Below, piece after piece: positions 1 to 5,437 of a DNA stretch of 5,437 nucleotides. Source of the stretch: Gammaproteobacteria bacterium (GTDB taxonomy: Bacteria; Pseudomonadota; Gammaproteobacteria; Pseudomonadales; Azotimanducaceae); NCBI GenBank assembly GCA_028821035.1, contig JAPPHP010000276.1, forward strand, positions 3,671 to 9,107. The letters run 5' to 3'. A program made the translations under genes and the position numbers. A model generated the notes under the pieces. It did no database searches, had not been told where the DNA came from, and saw nothing but the letters and a program-made list of their open reading frames with translations. The stretch's first letter is position 1; each line of letters begins with the position of its first letter.

Positions 1-1
1 C

Positions 2-592
2 ATCGGGCTCGCCTGGTTCGTCAACCTCTACAACTTCATGGACGGCATCGACGGCATCGCCGGGTCCCAGGCGGCGATCTTCTGTCTCGGGGCCCTGTAC
101 TTCGGCGCGGGCGGGCCCTTCGATGCCACCTTCTGGGTCGTGCTCGCCTCGTGCGCGGGTTTCCTCTGCCTCAACTGGGCGCCCGCCCGGGTGATCATGG
201 GAGACACCGGCAGCGGTTTCCTGGGCTTCACGATCGGCGCCCTGGCGGTGTACCTCTGGCAGACGGGGGCGCTGCCGCTCCTCACCAGCCTCATCCTGCT
301 GGCCGCCTTCTGGTTCGACGCCACCTACACGCTGGCGGTGCGCTTCGTGACGCGGCAGCGGGTCGCCGAGGCGCACAGCAACCACCTCTACCAGAAGCTC
401 GCGCGCCGGTGGGGGCATGGCCGCACCACCGCGCTGCTGTGGGGTTACGCCGCGGTCTGGCTGGCTCCGCTGGCCGTGCTGTACGGACGTCTGGATCCGG
501 GGGTCCTCTGGCTGGTGCTGGCGTGCTTGCCTATTCTTGCGGCCTGCGTTGTGTTCCGCGCCGGTTTGCCCGACGATACCGCCCATGCCTGA
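2..592 (+). CDS. Polyprenyl-phosphate sugar-1-phosphate transferase, WecA/WbpL-like (GT4 / MraY superfamily), 5'-truncated
   Basis: Integral membrane enzyme expected to transfer a UDP-activated N-acetyl-sugar phosphate to undecaprenyl phosphate, starting O-antigen or related surface glycan synthesis at the cytoplasmic face of the inner membrane. The reading frame is open from base 2, so the start lies upstream; 196 residues are present and perhaps the first 130-150 are missing, judged by usual family length. Visible hallmarks are the NLYNFMDGIDGIAG motif (fragment residues 8-21, with the Asp residues of the DGIDG active-site loop), MGDTGSGFLGF (about 66-76, the conserved catalytic Asp region) and HSNHLYQ (125-131), the cytoplasmic His motif typical of WbpL-like members. 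Hydrophobic stretches fill the spaces between them. The final codons overlap the next gene by 8 bases, implying one transcript. Family is confident; the exact sugar, and thus WbpL versus WecA, cannot be decided from this fragment. Confidence 0.93.
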   Translation: MGLAWFVNLYNFMDGIDGIAGSQAAIFCLGALYFGAGGPFDATFWVVLASCAGFLCLNWAPARVIMGDTGSGFLGFTIGALAVYLWQTGALPLLTSLILLAAFWFDATYTLAVRFVTRQRVAEAHSNHLYQKLARRWGHGRTTALLWGYAAVWLAPLAVLYGRLDPGVLWLVLACLPILAACVVFRAGLPDDTAHA

Positions 593-1517
593 CCTCAACC
601 CGCCCTGGTGGTATCGCCAGGGGCTCGACGCCGTGTCCGAGACCGGCTCCGTCGAAGTGCTCGGCGCGAAGATTCACTACGAGACCTGGGGCAAAGACGG
701 CCCCGGCATCGTCCTCGTGCACGGCAGCAGCGGCCATGTCGAATGGTGGCGTTTCGTTGCGCCGTTGCTTGCGGACCGCTTCCGCGTCGTGGCTTTCGAC
801 CTGTCGGGCAACGGCGACAGCGGCTGGCGCGACCGCTACTCGGGCGAGGCGTTCGCGGAAGAGACCTGGCGCGTCTGCGAGGTCGCCGGGCTGCCGCCGC
901 GGCCCTTCGTCGCGGGCCACAGCCTCGGTGGGTTCGTCGCCCTGGAGACCGGCCACTACTTCGGCGACCGGCTCGGCGGGATCGTCTTCGTCGACTACAC
1001 GGTGGTCTCTCCGGACGACTACCTGGAGTGGGGCGGCAAGGCGGACAACGCGGGATACCGGAGGCGGCGTACGCGCGTATATGACGACTTCGACGCCGCG
1101 TTGGCGCGCTTTCGGCTGCTGCCGGACCAGCCGGTCCGTCACCCGGCGGTGATGGACCACGTCGCGCGCCGGTCGTTGCGCCAGGTCGAGGGCGGCTGGA
1201 CGTGGAAGTTCGATCCGACCCTGTACGACCACCTGGTCCTCGGCGGCGACCAGCGCGAGAAGTTCGTCGGCCTGTCCTGCCGGTCCGCCGTGATCGTCGG
1301 CGAACTCAGCCAGGACGAAGGGACCGCCGGTGCGGACTACATGCGGCGGGTCACGGCCGGCAAGCTCCCGGTCGTCGAGATCCCGCGTACCCACCATCAC
1401 ATGATGTTCGAGGAGCCGCTCGCCCTCGCCATGGCCATCCAGGGCATCGTGCAGACCTGGGTGGCGGAAGACGGCCGCGAGGAGATGGCCGACGCGCTGG
1501 CGCGGGCGCTGGACTGA
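585..1517 (+). CDS. Alpha/beta-fold hydrolase, substrate unknown
   Basis: A 310-residue alpha/beta-hydrolase, probably a cytoplasmic esterase, lactonase or similar hydrolase; no signal peptide is visible. Key elements: oxyanion-hole HGSSG at residues 46-50, the GNGDSG turn at 75-80, the nucleophile elbow GHSLGG with Ser113, and the terminal-helix His in THHHMMFEEP (270-272). The acid is less clear: D137 after the strand IVFVD is a candidate, because the usual Asp position after the later strand (VIVGELSQD) is Ser242, with D244 and E240 nearby. The start is ATG 585, which overlaps the stop of the preceding gene; the frame stays open further upstream, but that stretch lies inside the glycosyltransferase gene and has no family features. 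No Shine-Dalgarno precedes ATG 585, so translation is likely coupled to the upstream gene. Fold is certain; substrate is not. Confidence 0.93.
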   Translation: MPDLNPPWWYRQGLDAVSETGSVEVLGAKIHYETWGKDGPGIVLVHGSSGHVEWWRFVAPLLADRFRVVAFDLSGNGDSGWRDRYSGEAFAEETWRVCEVAGLPPRPFVAGHSLGGFVALETGHYFGDRLGGIVFVDYTVVSPDDYLEWGGKADNAGYRRRRTRVYDDFDAALARFRLLPDQPVRHPAVMDHVARRSLRQVEGGWTWKFDPTLYDHLVLGGDQREKFVGLSCRSAVIVGELSQDEGTAGADYMRRVTAGKLPVVEIPRTHHHMMFEEPLALAMAIQGIVQTWVAEDGREEMADALARALD

Positions 1518-1541
1518 ACAGGCCCGATCCGTCAGCGACCG

Positions 1542-1754
1542 TCAGCCGGGAACCACGTCGAACCCAGCGTCCTCGATGGCGGTCTCGATACCGCCTCGGT
1601 CGATCGCGGCGGGATCGAACTCCACGGTGACGAGGCCGTCGTCGAGTCGCGCGGTCGCCACCGTCACGCCGTCGCGGCTCGTCAGGGCGTTCCGGACGCT
1701 CGCGACGCACCCTTCGCACTGCATGCCGTCAACCGTCAGTTCCAGCCGTTCCAT
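1542..1754 (-). CDS. copZ: CopZ-like heavy-metal-associated (HMA) domain copper chaperone
   Basis: A 70-residue protein consisting of a single HMA domain. The metal site is GMQCEGC with Cys13 and Cys16, and the remainder follows the beta-alpha-beta-beta-alpha-beta pattern, ending in a DAGFDVV segment typical of the domain. Such proteins bind Cu(I) in the cytoplasm and hand it to the N-terminal HMA domains or the entry site of CopA. The neighbour immediately upstream on the same strand, 73 bases away, is a Cu(I)-type ATPase, which supports copper rather than mercury as cargo; the Gln in MxC differs from the ATPase's MTC. A strong Shine-Dalgarno supports the ATG at 1754. The gene ends 24 bases from the convergent hydrolase gene. 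A MerP-like mercury protein would have a signal peptide, which is absent here. Confidence 0.9.
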   Translation of the reverse strand: MERLELTVDGMQCEGCVASVRNALTSRDGVTVATARLDDGLVTVEFDPAAIDRGGIETAIEDAGFDVVPG

Positions 1755-1827
1755 GGGTCGTTCCTCCCGGTCGAACGCGATCGTCCAGTCGCGGGGATTC
1801 TACTGCGGGGTCCGCGGGAGGGTTTGG
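1755..1827 (-). promoter_or_regulatory. copA-copZ spacer with possible -10 element
   Basis: This 73-base spacer contains TAGAAT on the minus strand (1802-1797), one mismatch from the sigma-70 -10 consensus and about 42 bases before the copZ start. No convincing -35 hexamer stands 16-19 bases upstream, and I found no CueR-like dyad. A small GCGG-ACC-CCGC hairpin (1815-1805) lacks a following T-run and is not a good terminator. The spacer may hold a weak internal promoter for the chaperone, or it may simply be transcribed from upstream. Confidence 0.25.
1763..1768 (-). promoter_or_regulatory. Ribosome binding site of copZ
   Basis: On the minus strand GGGAGG sits 8 bases before ATG 1754. It is a near-consensus Shine-Dalgarno and implies that the chaperone is initiated independently and efficiently rather than only through coupling to copA. 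Confidence 0.75.
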
Positions 1828-4251
1828 TTACCGGGCCGGTCTCCAGCGCCGCAGCAACAGCGAGTTGCCGACGACGCTGACGCTGGACAGCGCCATCGCC
1901 GCTGCCGCGAGCGTGGGGCTCAGGTAACCCGCGGCGGCGAGCGGGATGCAGATCACGTTGTAGACGAAGGCCCAGAACAGGTTCTGACGGATCTTCGCGA
2001 AGGTCGCGCGGCTCGCGGAGATGGCCCCGGCAACCAGCCGCGGGTCGGGGCGCATGAGGGTGACGCCGGCGGTTTCCATGGCGATGTCGGTGCCGGTGCC
2101 CATCGCGATGCCGACGTCGGCCGCGGCCAGGGCCGGCGCGTCGTTGATGCCGTCGCCGACCATCCCGACCACCCGTCCCTGTGCGTTGAGCTCCTGCACC
2201 ACGGCCGCCTTCTGGTCCGGGCGCACCCCACCGCGGGCTTCGCCGATACCAAGCGCCGTGCCGACACGCTCCGCGACGGCCACGGCGTCTCCCGAGAGCA
2301 TGGAGGTACGGATGCCGAGCGCCCCAAGCTGGTCCACGGCTTCCGCGGCGGTCTCGCGGAGTGGGTCGGCGACGCCGATCAGGCCGGCAACCTGTCCGGT
2401 CCCCGAGGAAGGCGCATCAGTCTCCACACAGACGAACACCGCCGTCCTGCCCTGGTCTTCCCACCCGCGGGCGACGGTCAGAAGCGCGTCTTCGACCACG
2501 GCTGCCTCGCCCACGAACGCGGCGCTGCCCACCTTGACGCGGCGCCCGTCGACGCGACCGCGCACCCCGCGCCCCGCGACCGCCTCGAAGTCGCGTAGCG
2601 GGTACGGTGCGACATCCCGCTCCCGGGCGTCCGACAGGATCGCTCCCGCCAGCGGGTGCTCGCTGCCCTGCTGAACGGAAGCGGCCAGGCGGACGACCTC
2701 GTCCGGCGGCATCGCGCCAGCGTGGGCGTCCACGACGTGCGGCTTCCCTTCCGTCAGGGTCCCGGTCTTGTCGAACACGACCGTGTCGACGCGGTGCGCC
2801 TGCTCGAGGGCCGCGATGTCCTTCACGAGGATCCCCGCACGGGCCGCCGCACCGGTTCCGGTCATGATGGCGGTCGGGGTGGCCAGCCCCAGTGCGCACG
2901 GGCACGCGATCACGAGCACGGACACCGCCGCGATGAGCGACGTCTCGAGGTCTCCCGAGAAGACGAGCCAGGCGAGGAAAGTGACGGCGGCGACCGCCAC
3001 GACGCAGGGCACGAACACCGCGCTGATCCGGTCGACCAGGCGTTGCACGGATGCCTTGCCCGCCTGGGCGTTCTCCACCAGGCGGATGATCCGGGCGAGC
3101 GTGGACTCCTCGCCCACCGCGGTCGCGCGCACCTTGAGGAGTCCGGCCCCGTTGATGGACCCGCCCGTGACCGACGCCCCTTCCGTCTTCGCCACCGGCA
3201 CGCTCTCGCCGGTCACGAGGGACTCGTCCACTTCGCTCGCACCGTCCGTGACCACGCCGTCCACGGGCATGCGTTCTCCCGGCCGCACGACCGCAACGTC
3301 GCCGGGCCGTACCAGGGCGATCGGCACCTCCGCCTCCGTACCGTCCGCGCGTTCCACCCGCGCGGTTTCCGGACGCAGCTCCATCAGTGCCCGGATGGCC
3401 GCCGTCGTACCCCGGCGCGCGCGGCTCTCCAGGTACTTGCCGAGGAGTACGAGGGTGATGATCACCGCGGACGCCTCGAAGTAGAGCTCGCCGTCCGCCT
3501 CTTCCCCGAGGGTCTGGAGCAGGTACCAACTGAAGCCGTACGCGGCGGTCGTACCGAGTGCTACGAGCACGTCCATGTTGGCGGTTCCGCCGCGCAGGGC
3601 GTTGAGCGCCCCGCGGTAGAAGCGCAGGCCGATCAGGAACTGGATCGGCGTCGCGAGGGCGACCTCGAGCGACGGCATGACGTGCAGGTCCTCGTAGCCG
3701 AGCACATCGAGCGTCATGCCGATCACCATCGGCAGGGTCAGCGCCGCCGAGAGGATCAGCACGCGCCGCTCGCGGTCGAGTTGCGCCTGCTCCCTGGCCT
3801 GCCGGGAACCCTCTTCGGGCTCCACCATCAGCGCCCGGTACCCGGCCTTCGTCACGGCGTCCGCAAGCTGTTCGGCGTCGACGCAGCGGTGGGCGAAGGT
3901 CACATGGGCGCGCTCGATGGCCAGGTTCACGTTCGCATCGAAGACGCCGGGGACGGTTCGGAGCGCTTTCTCGACACGGCCGGCGCATGCGGCGCAGGTC
4001 ATGCCTTCCACCACGAACGAGAGGGTTTCCCGGCCCACGGCGAAGCCTGCGCGGGAGACCGCCTCGGCCACCGACGGCAGGTCCGTTTCCCCGGCGTCGA
4101 TCGTGACGACCGCCCGCTCCGTCGCGAGATTCACGGACGCTTCGCGCACGCCCTCCGCCCGGGTCAGCGCCTTCTCGAGCCGCGTCGAGCACGCGGCGCA
4201 GGTCATGCCCTCGATGTCGAGGGTCAGGCGCTGTTCGGCGGTTGCGCTCAT
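1828..4251 (-). CDS. copA: Cu(I)-exporting P1B-type ATPase CopA
   Basis: An 807-residue inner-membrane pump that uses ATP to move Cu(I) out of the cytoplasm. Two N-terminal HMA domains carry GMTCAAC (Cys18/Cys21 and Cys86/Cys89). Eight membrane segments fit the P1B plan: about four between 163 and 275, two at 411-433 and 437-461, two at 755-800. TGES is at 347-350 (actuator), CPC at 450-452 (transport site), DKTGT at 494-498 (phosphorylated Asp494), the EHP nucleotide-domain motif at 531-533, SGD at 653-655 and GDGIND at 699-704. Tyr764-Asn765 in segment 7 and M786xxSS in segment 8 are the Cu(I)-class signature, against Zn/Cd or Co. A short Gly/Ser-rich insertion lies near 609-620. There is no adjacent Shine-Dalgarno at ATG 4251. 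Its place between coxIII and copZ suggests copper homeostasis and perhaps oxidase metallation. Family and metal class are firm; export versus assembly role is inferred. Confidence 0.97.
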   Translation of the reverse strand: MSATAEQRLTLDIEGMTCAACSTRLEKALTRAEGVREASVNLATERAVVTIDAGETDLPSVAEAVSRAGFAVGRETLSFVVEGMTCAACAGRVEKALRTVPGVFDANVNLAIERAHVTFAHRCVDAEQLADAVTKAGYRALMVEPEEGSRQAREQAQLDRERRVLILSAALTLPMVIGMTLDVLGYEDLHVMPSLEVALATPIQFLIGLRFYRGALNALRGGTANMDVLVALGTTAAYGFSWYLLQTLGEEADGELYFEASAVIITLVLLGKYLESRARRGTTAAIRALMELRPETARVERADGTEAEVPIALVRPGDVAVVRPGERMPVDGVVTDGASEVDESLVTGESVPVAKTEGASVTGGSINGAGLLKVRATAVGEESTLARIIRLVENAQAGKASVQRLVDRISAVFVPCVVAVAAVTFLAWLVFSGDLETSLIAAVSVLVIACPCALGLATPTAIMTGTGAAARAGILVKDIAALEQAHRVDTVVFDKTGTLTEGKPHVVDAHAGAMPPDEVVRLAASVQQGSEHPLAGAILSDARERDVAPYPLRDFEAVAGRGVRGRVDGRRVKVGSAAFVGEAAVVEDALLTVARGWEDQGRTAVFVCVETDAPSSGTGQVAGLIGVADPLRETAAEAVDQLGALGIRTSMLSGDAVAVAERVGTALGIGEARGGVRPDQKAAVVQELNAQGRVVGMVGDGINDAPALAAADVGIAMGTGTDIAMETAGVTLMRPDPRLVAGAISASRATFAKIRQNLFWAFVYNVICIPLAAAGYLSPTLAAAAMALSSVSVVGNSLLLRRWRPAR

Positions 4252-4298
4252 GATCTGCCGGGTGCGGCACGCCCGCGCCGCGCCCGGCCTCTTCTCAT
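4248..4298 (-). CDS. Possible 16-residue bridging minicistron between coxIII and copA
   Basis: The reading frame ATG 4298 to TGA 4248 encodes MRRGRARRGRAAPGRS. Its ATG shares bases with the coxIII stop codon (ATGA at 4298-4295), and its TGA shares bases with the copA start codon (ATGA at 4251-4248). It fills the gap exactly, so a ribosome ending coxIII could restart here, read through the hairpin region and restart again at copA. The peptide is very basic (7 Arg) and resembles no family I know. No Shine-Dalgarno precedes its ATG. It is either a coupling device or a coincidence of GC-rich sequence; translation is not shown. Confidence 0.3.
   Translation of the reverse strand: MRRGRARRGRAAPGRS
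4260..4285 (-). promoter_or_regulatory. GC-rich hairpin in the coxIII-copA junction
   Basis: In the minus-strand transcript GGGCGCGGC (4285-4277) can pair with GCCGCACCC (4268-4260) around an 8-base loop, giving 8 pairs with one C-A mismatch. The stem ends 8 bases before the copA ATG and is not followed by a U-run, so it is not a typical intrinsic terminator. A Shine-Dalgarno-like GAAGAGG (4294-4288) lies on the other side, 36 bases from the ATG in linear distance but about 10 if the hairpin is folded. Roles in translational control or mRNA processing are inferred. Confidence 0.4.
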
Positions 4299-4912
4299 GT
4301 ATTCAGCAGCAGGGCGAACATGGCGAGCCACACGAGCAGCAGGAAGTGCCAGTACATCGCGCACAGGTCGACGCTCTGGCGCGCGTCCCCGATGCCGCCG
4401 CTGCCGAACATCCGCCACGCCGCACGTCCCCAGGCGATCAGTCCGCCGAGCAGGTGCACGCCGTGGACGCCGGTGATCATGTAGAAGAACCCGTTGGCCG
4501 GGTTCGCCTGGGCCAGGTAGCCGGCGTCGACCATCTGCTGCCACACGATGACCTGGCCGACCAGGAACGCCACCGTCAGGGCGCCCGCCACCAGGAACGC
4601 GCTCCGCAAGCGCGCCACGTCGCCGCGGCTGCCGGCCGAGCGGGCCCACTCGAAGGCGAGGCTGCACACGATCAGGACGCCCGAGTTGAACCACAGGAGC
4701 CCCGGCTCCGGCATCGAGACCCAGTCCGTCGAGAGCTCGATCCGCATGTGATAGGCGGCGAAGAACAGGAAGAACAGGACGCCGACGATCGCGAGGAAGA
4801 CGACCAGCGCGACCTTCCTGTTGGGGACCGGGAACCCACCCGTCCGAAGCTGCGCGACGCCGGTCTGGTCCGGTAACCACGGTTTTTCCGTCAACTTCGA
4901 GAAGAGCCCCAC
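4295..4912 (-). CDS. coxC: Heme-copper oxidase (cytochrome c oxidase) subunit III
   Basis: A 205-residue membrane protein of the heme-copper oxidase subunit III family, a core non-catalytic subunit that stabilises subunit I and its proton uptake. Five hydrophobic segments are visible at about 34-54, 72-90, 104-125, 142-163 and 185-203, the five-helix form, which is shorter than the seven-helix mitochondrial-type protein. Recognisable segments are the TEKPWLP N-terminus, FLVGQVIVWQQ (116-126), NPANGFFYMITGVHGVHLLGG (about 137-157, with His150 and His153) and AMYWHFLLLVWL (185-196). The start is GTG 4912, chosen because GGAGG lies 8 bases upstream and the next in-frame Met is only at residue 56. 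Subunits I and II are absent; the gene opens the leftward transcript and is followed by copA after 43 bases. A NorE-like accessory role is a less likely alternative. The symbol is a family label. Confidence 0.9.
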   Translation of the reverse strand: MGLFSKLTEKPWLPDQTGVAQLRTGGFPVPNRKVALVVFLAIVGVLFFLFFAAYHMRIELSTDWVSMPEPGLLWFNSGVLIVCSLAFEWARSAGSRGDVARLRSAFLVAGALTVAFLVGQVIVWQQMVDAGYLAQANPANGFFYMITGVHGVHLLGGLIAWGRAAWRMFGSGGIGDARQSVDLCAMYWHFLLLVWLAMFALLLNT

Positions 4913-4920
4913 GACCTACG

Positions 4921-4925
4921 CCTCC
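4921..4925 (-). promoter_or_regulatory. Ribosome binding site deciding the coxIII GTG start
   Basis: GGAGG on the minus strand stands 8 bases before the GTG at 4912. It is a perfect Shine-Dalgarno core and is the main reason for accepting a non-ATG start; the N-terminus it gives matches the expected beginning of the family. Confidence 0.8.
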
Positions 4926-5012
4926 GTTGCTGTCCCGCGCCCGATTGCGGACCGCGCATTGTACTCCGACCGGGGTGCGCGCAGACGCTGGCGGCCCGGT
5001 GCGCTACGCTAC

Positions 5013-5045
5013 GCGCCCGCCGCGGCCGGCAGTCCGGCCGGGCGC
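5013..5045 (+). repeat. Inverted repeat (hairpin) in the leader of the SMP-30 gene
   Basis: CGGCCGG (5023-5029) and CCGGCCG (5034-5040) form a perfect 7-base stem around a CAGT loop. An outer GCGCCC (5013-5018) can pair with GGGCGC (5040-5045), leaving a 5-base bulge on one side and competing for one inner pair. It ends 26 bases before the start codon and leaves the Shine-Dalgarno free. There is no T-run on either strand, so terminator function is unlikely; a leader structure, an operator dyad or chance GC pairing remain possible. Confidence 0.4.
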
Positions 5046-5060
5046 GAACAGGAAGAGCAC

Positions 5061-5065
5061 AAGGA
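5061..5065 (+). promoter_or_regulatory. Ribosome binding site of the SMP-30 gene
   Basis: AAGGA ends 6 bases before ATG 5072 and 12 bases before the second in-frame ATG at 5078. The spacing favours 5072, giving an N-terminus MAMQTRDERF. Confidence 0.55.
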
Positions 5066-5071
5066 CGACAC

Positions 5072-5437
5072 ATGGCCATGCAGACGCGCGACGAGCGCTT
5101 CCTCGACGTCGTCGACGCCGACCTCGCGTTGACGACGCTGGAATCGGGGTTTCAGTTCACCGAGGGTCCGGCGTGGCACCCGGCGGAGAAGCACCTGACG
5201 TTCAGCGACATCTTCGCGAGCACGCTGTATCGCTGGAGCGCCGCCGGCGGCCTCGAGACCTTCCGCTCTCCGAGCCACCAGGCGAACGGCAACACCTACG
5301 ACCTGCAGGGCCGACTCCTTACCTGCGAACACCAGAGCAGCCGCGTGACCCGCACCGAGGCGGACGGATCCGTCACCGTGCTCGCGAGCCACTACGACGG
5401 CAAGGAACTGAACAGCCCCAACGACATCGTCGTGCGC
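5072..5437 (+). CDS. SMP-30/gluconolactonase-family protein, 3'-truncated
   Basis: The first 122 residues of a six-bladed beta-propeller hydrolase of the SMP-30/gluconolactonase/LRE group, metal-dependent enzymes that usually open sugar lactones. FQFTEGPAWHP (28-37) holds Glu31, matching the metal-ligand Glu at the start of the propeller. HQANGNTYDLQGRLLTCEH (69-87) and LNSPNDIVV (113-121) are characteristic; Asn117 corresponds to the SPND metal-site Asn. The remaining expected ligands and the propeller's second half lie beyond the window. No signal peptide is visible, so it is likely cytoplasmic. It is transcribed away from the copper/oxidase genes and has its own Shine-Dalgarno, so no functional link to them is implied. 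The family is confident; the actual substrate (gluconolactone, another sugar lactone, or an unrelated ester) is not determined. Confidence 0.92.
   Translation, partial: MAMQTRDERFLDVVDADLALTTLESGFQFTEGPAWHPAEKHLTFSDIFASTLYRWSAAGGLETFRSPSHQANGNTYDLQGRLLTCEHQSSRVTRTEADGSVTVLASHYDGKELNSPNDIVVR

Larger units (their letters stand above)
4913..5071. promoter_or_regulatory. Divergent spacer between coxIII and the SMP-30 gene, with a candidate -10 element
   Basis: This 159-base spacer must hold promoters for both directions if neither gene is read through from outside. For the leftward unit, TACAAT on the minus strand (4963-4958) is one base from TATAAT and about 45 bases before the GTG, but the hexamer 17 bases upstream (GTCTGC) is not a good -35. 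I see no convincing rightward sigma-70 promoter. A short tandem CTACG-CTACG (5004-5013) and a hairpin (5013-5045) are the only other structures noted. No recognisable copper-regulator operator was found by eye. Confidence 0.35.

Noticed and set aside
417..584. Upstream extension of the hydrolase to an in-frame ATG at 417
   Set aside because: The added 56 residues are the transferase gene read in another frame; ATG 585 gives the family-like N-terminus and a coupled overlap.
531..1400. Minus-strand frame (289 codons) opposite the hydrolase
   Set aside because: No motif and no Shine-Dalgarno noted; the plus-strand gene with its catalytic motifs explains the sequence.
1518..1541. Possible bidirectional terminator between the hydrolase and copZ
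   Set aside because: The 24 bases contain no stem-loop or T-run. GTCAGC occurs twice (1531-1536 and 1541-1546) as a direct repeat, too short to mean anything.
2417..4270. Second long minus-strand frame (617 codons) overlapping copA
   Set aside because: Arg/Gly/Pro-rich translation with no recognisable domain; an out-of-frame shadow of copA.
2656..4476. Long plus-strand open frame (606 codons) antisense to copA and coxIII
   Set aside because: It is low-complexity, rich in Arg, His, Gly and Asp, shows no family motif, and lies opposite a gene with every CopA hallmark; it is a codon-position shadow in GC-rich DNA.
4913..5071. CueR- or CsoR-type copper operator upstream of coxIII
   Set aside because: I looked for a dyad with a long promoter spacer and found none that stands out from the GC-rich background.
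4891..5079. Minus-strand 62-codon frame in the coxIII-SMP-30 spacer, with two Cys near its N-terminus
   Set aside because: It overlaps the coxIII start and the SMP-30 start, has Arg/Pro-rich composition and shows no family resemblance.
1..5437. Insertion sequences, CRISPR arrays, tRNA or rRNA genes
   Set aside because: No transposase motifs, spaced repeats or RNA-gene signatures were seen; nearly all sequence is explained by six protein genes and short spacers.

Overview
The window is a 5.4 kb piece of a GC-rich bacterial chromosome. Gene content fits a high-GC, aerobic Pseudomonadota: a WbpL-type O-antigen/lipid-carrier sugar-phosphate transferase, a heme-copper oxidase subunit III with its characteristic N-terminus, and a Cu(I) P-type ATPase. 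This placement is an inference from protein resemblance; nothing in the window fixes the genus. Coding density is high, with six genes and one possible minicistron.

Layout. From 2 to 1517 two plus-strand genes overlap by 8 bases: the 3' part of a polyprenyl-phosphate sugar-1-phosphate transferase (start outside the window) and an alpha/beta-hydrolase. They end 24 bases short of a convergent minus-strand block. That block, read right to left, is coxIII (4912-4295, GTG start), copA (4251-1828) and a small copZ-like copper chaperone (1754-1542). A 159-base divergent spacer (4913-5071) separates it from a plus-strand SMP-30/gluconolactonase-family gene that runs off the right edge.

How the genes work together. 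The minus-strand block reads as a copper/respiration unit. CopZ-like protein carries Cu(I) in the cytoplasm, CopA moves Cu(I) across the inner membrane, and CoxIII belongs to an oxidase whose other subunits need copper. Subunits I and II are not in the window, so the oxidase link is by neighbourhood only. The plus-strand pair belongs to a cell-surface glycan setting on its left side; the hydrolase substrate is unknown. The SMP-30 gene looks like independent sugar-lactone or lactone metabolism.

Most interesting signal. The 43-base gap between coxIII and copA holds a 16-codon ORF whose ATG overlaps the coxIII stop (ATGA) and whose TGA overlaps the copA start (ATGA). The same gap can form a strong GC-rich hairpin 8 nt before the copA start, with a Shine-Dalgarno-like GAAGAGG on its far side. 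This could control copA translation, but chance in GC-rich DNA is not excluded. I see no mobile element, CRISPR array, RNA gene or clearly new multi-gene system; the rest is ordinary.
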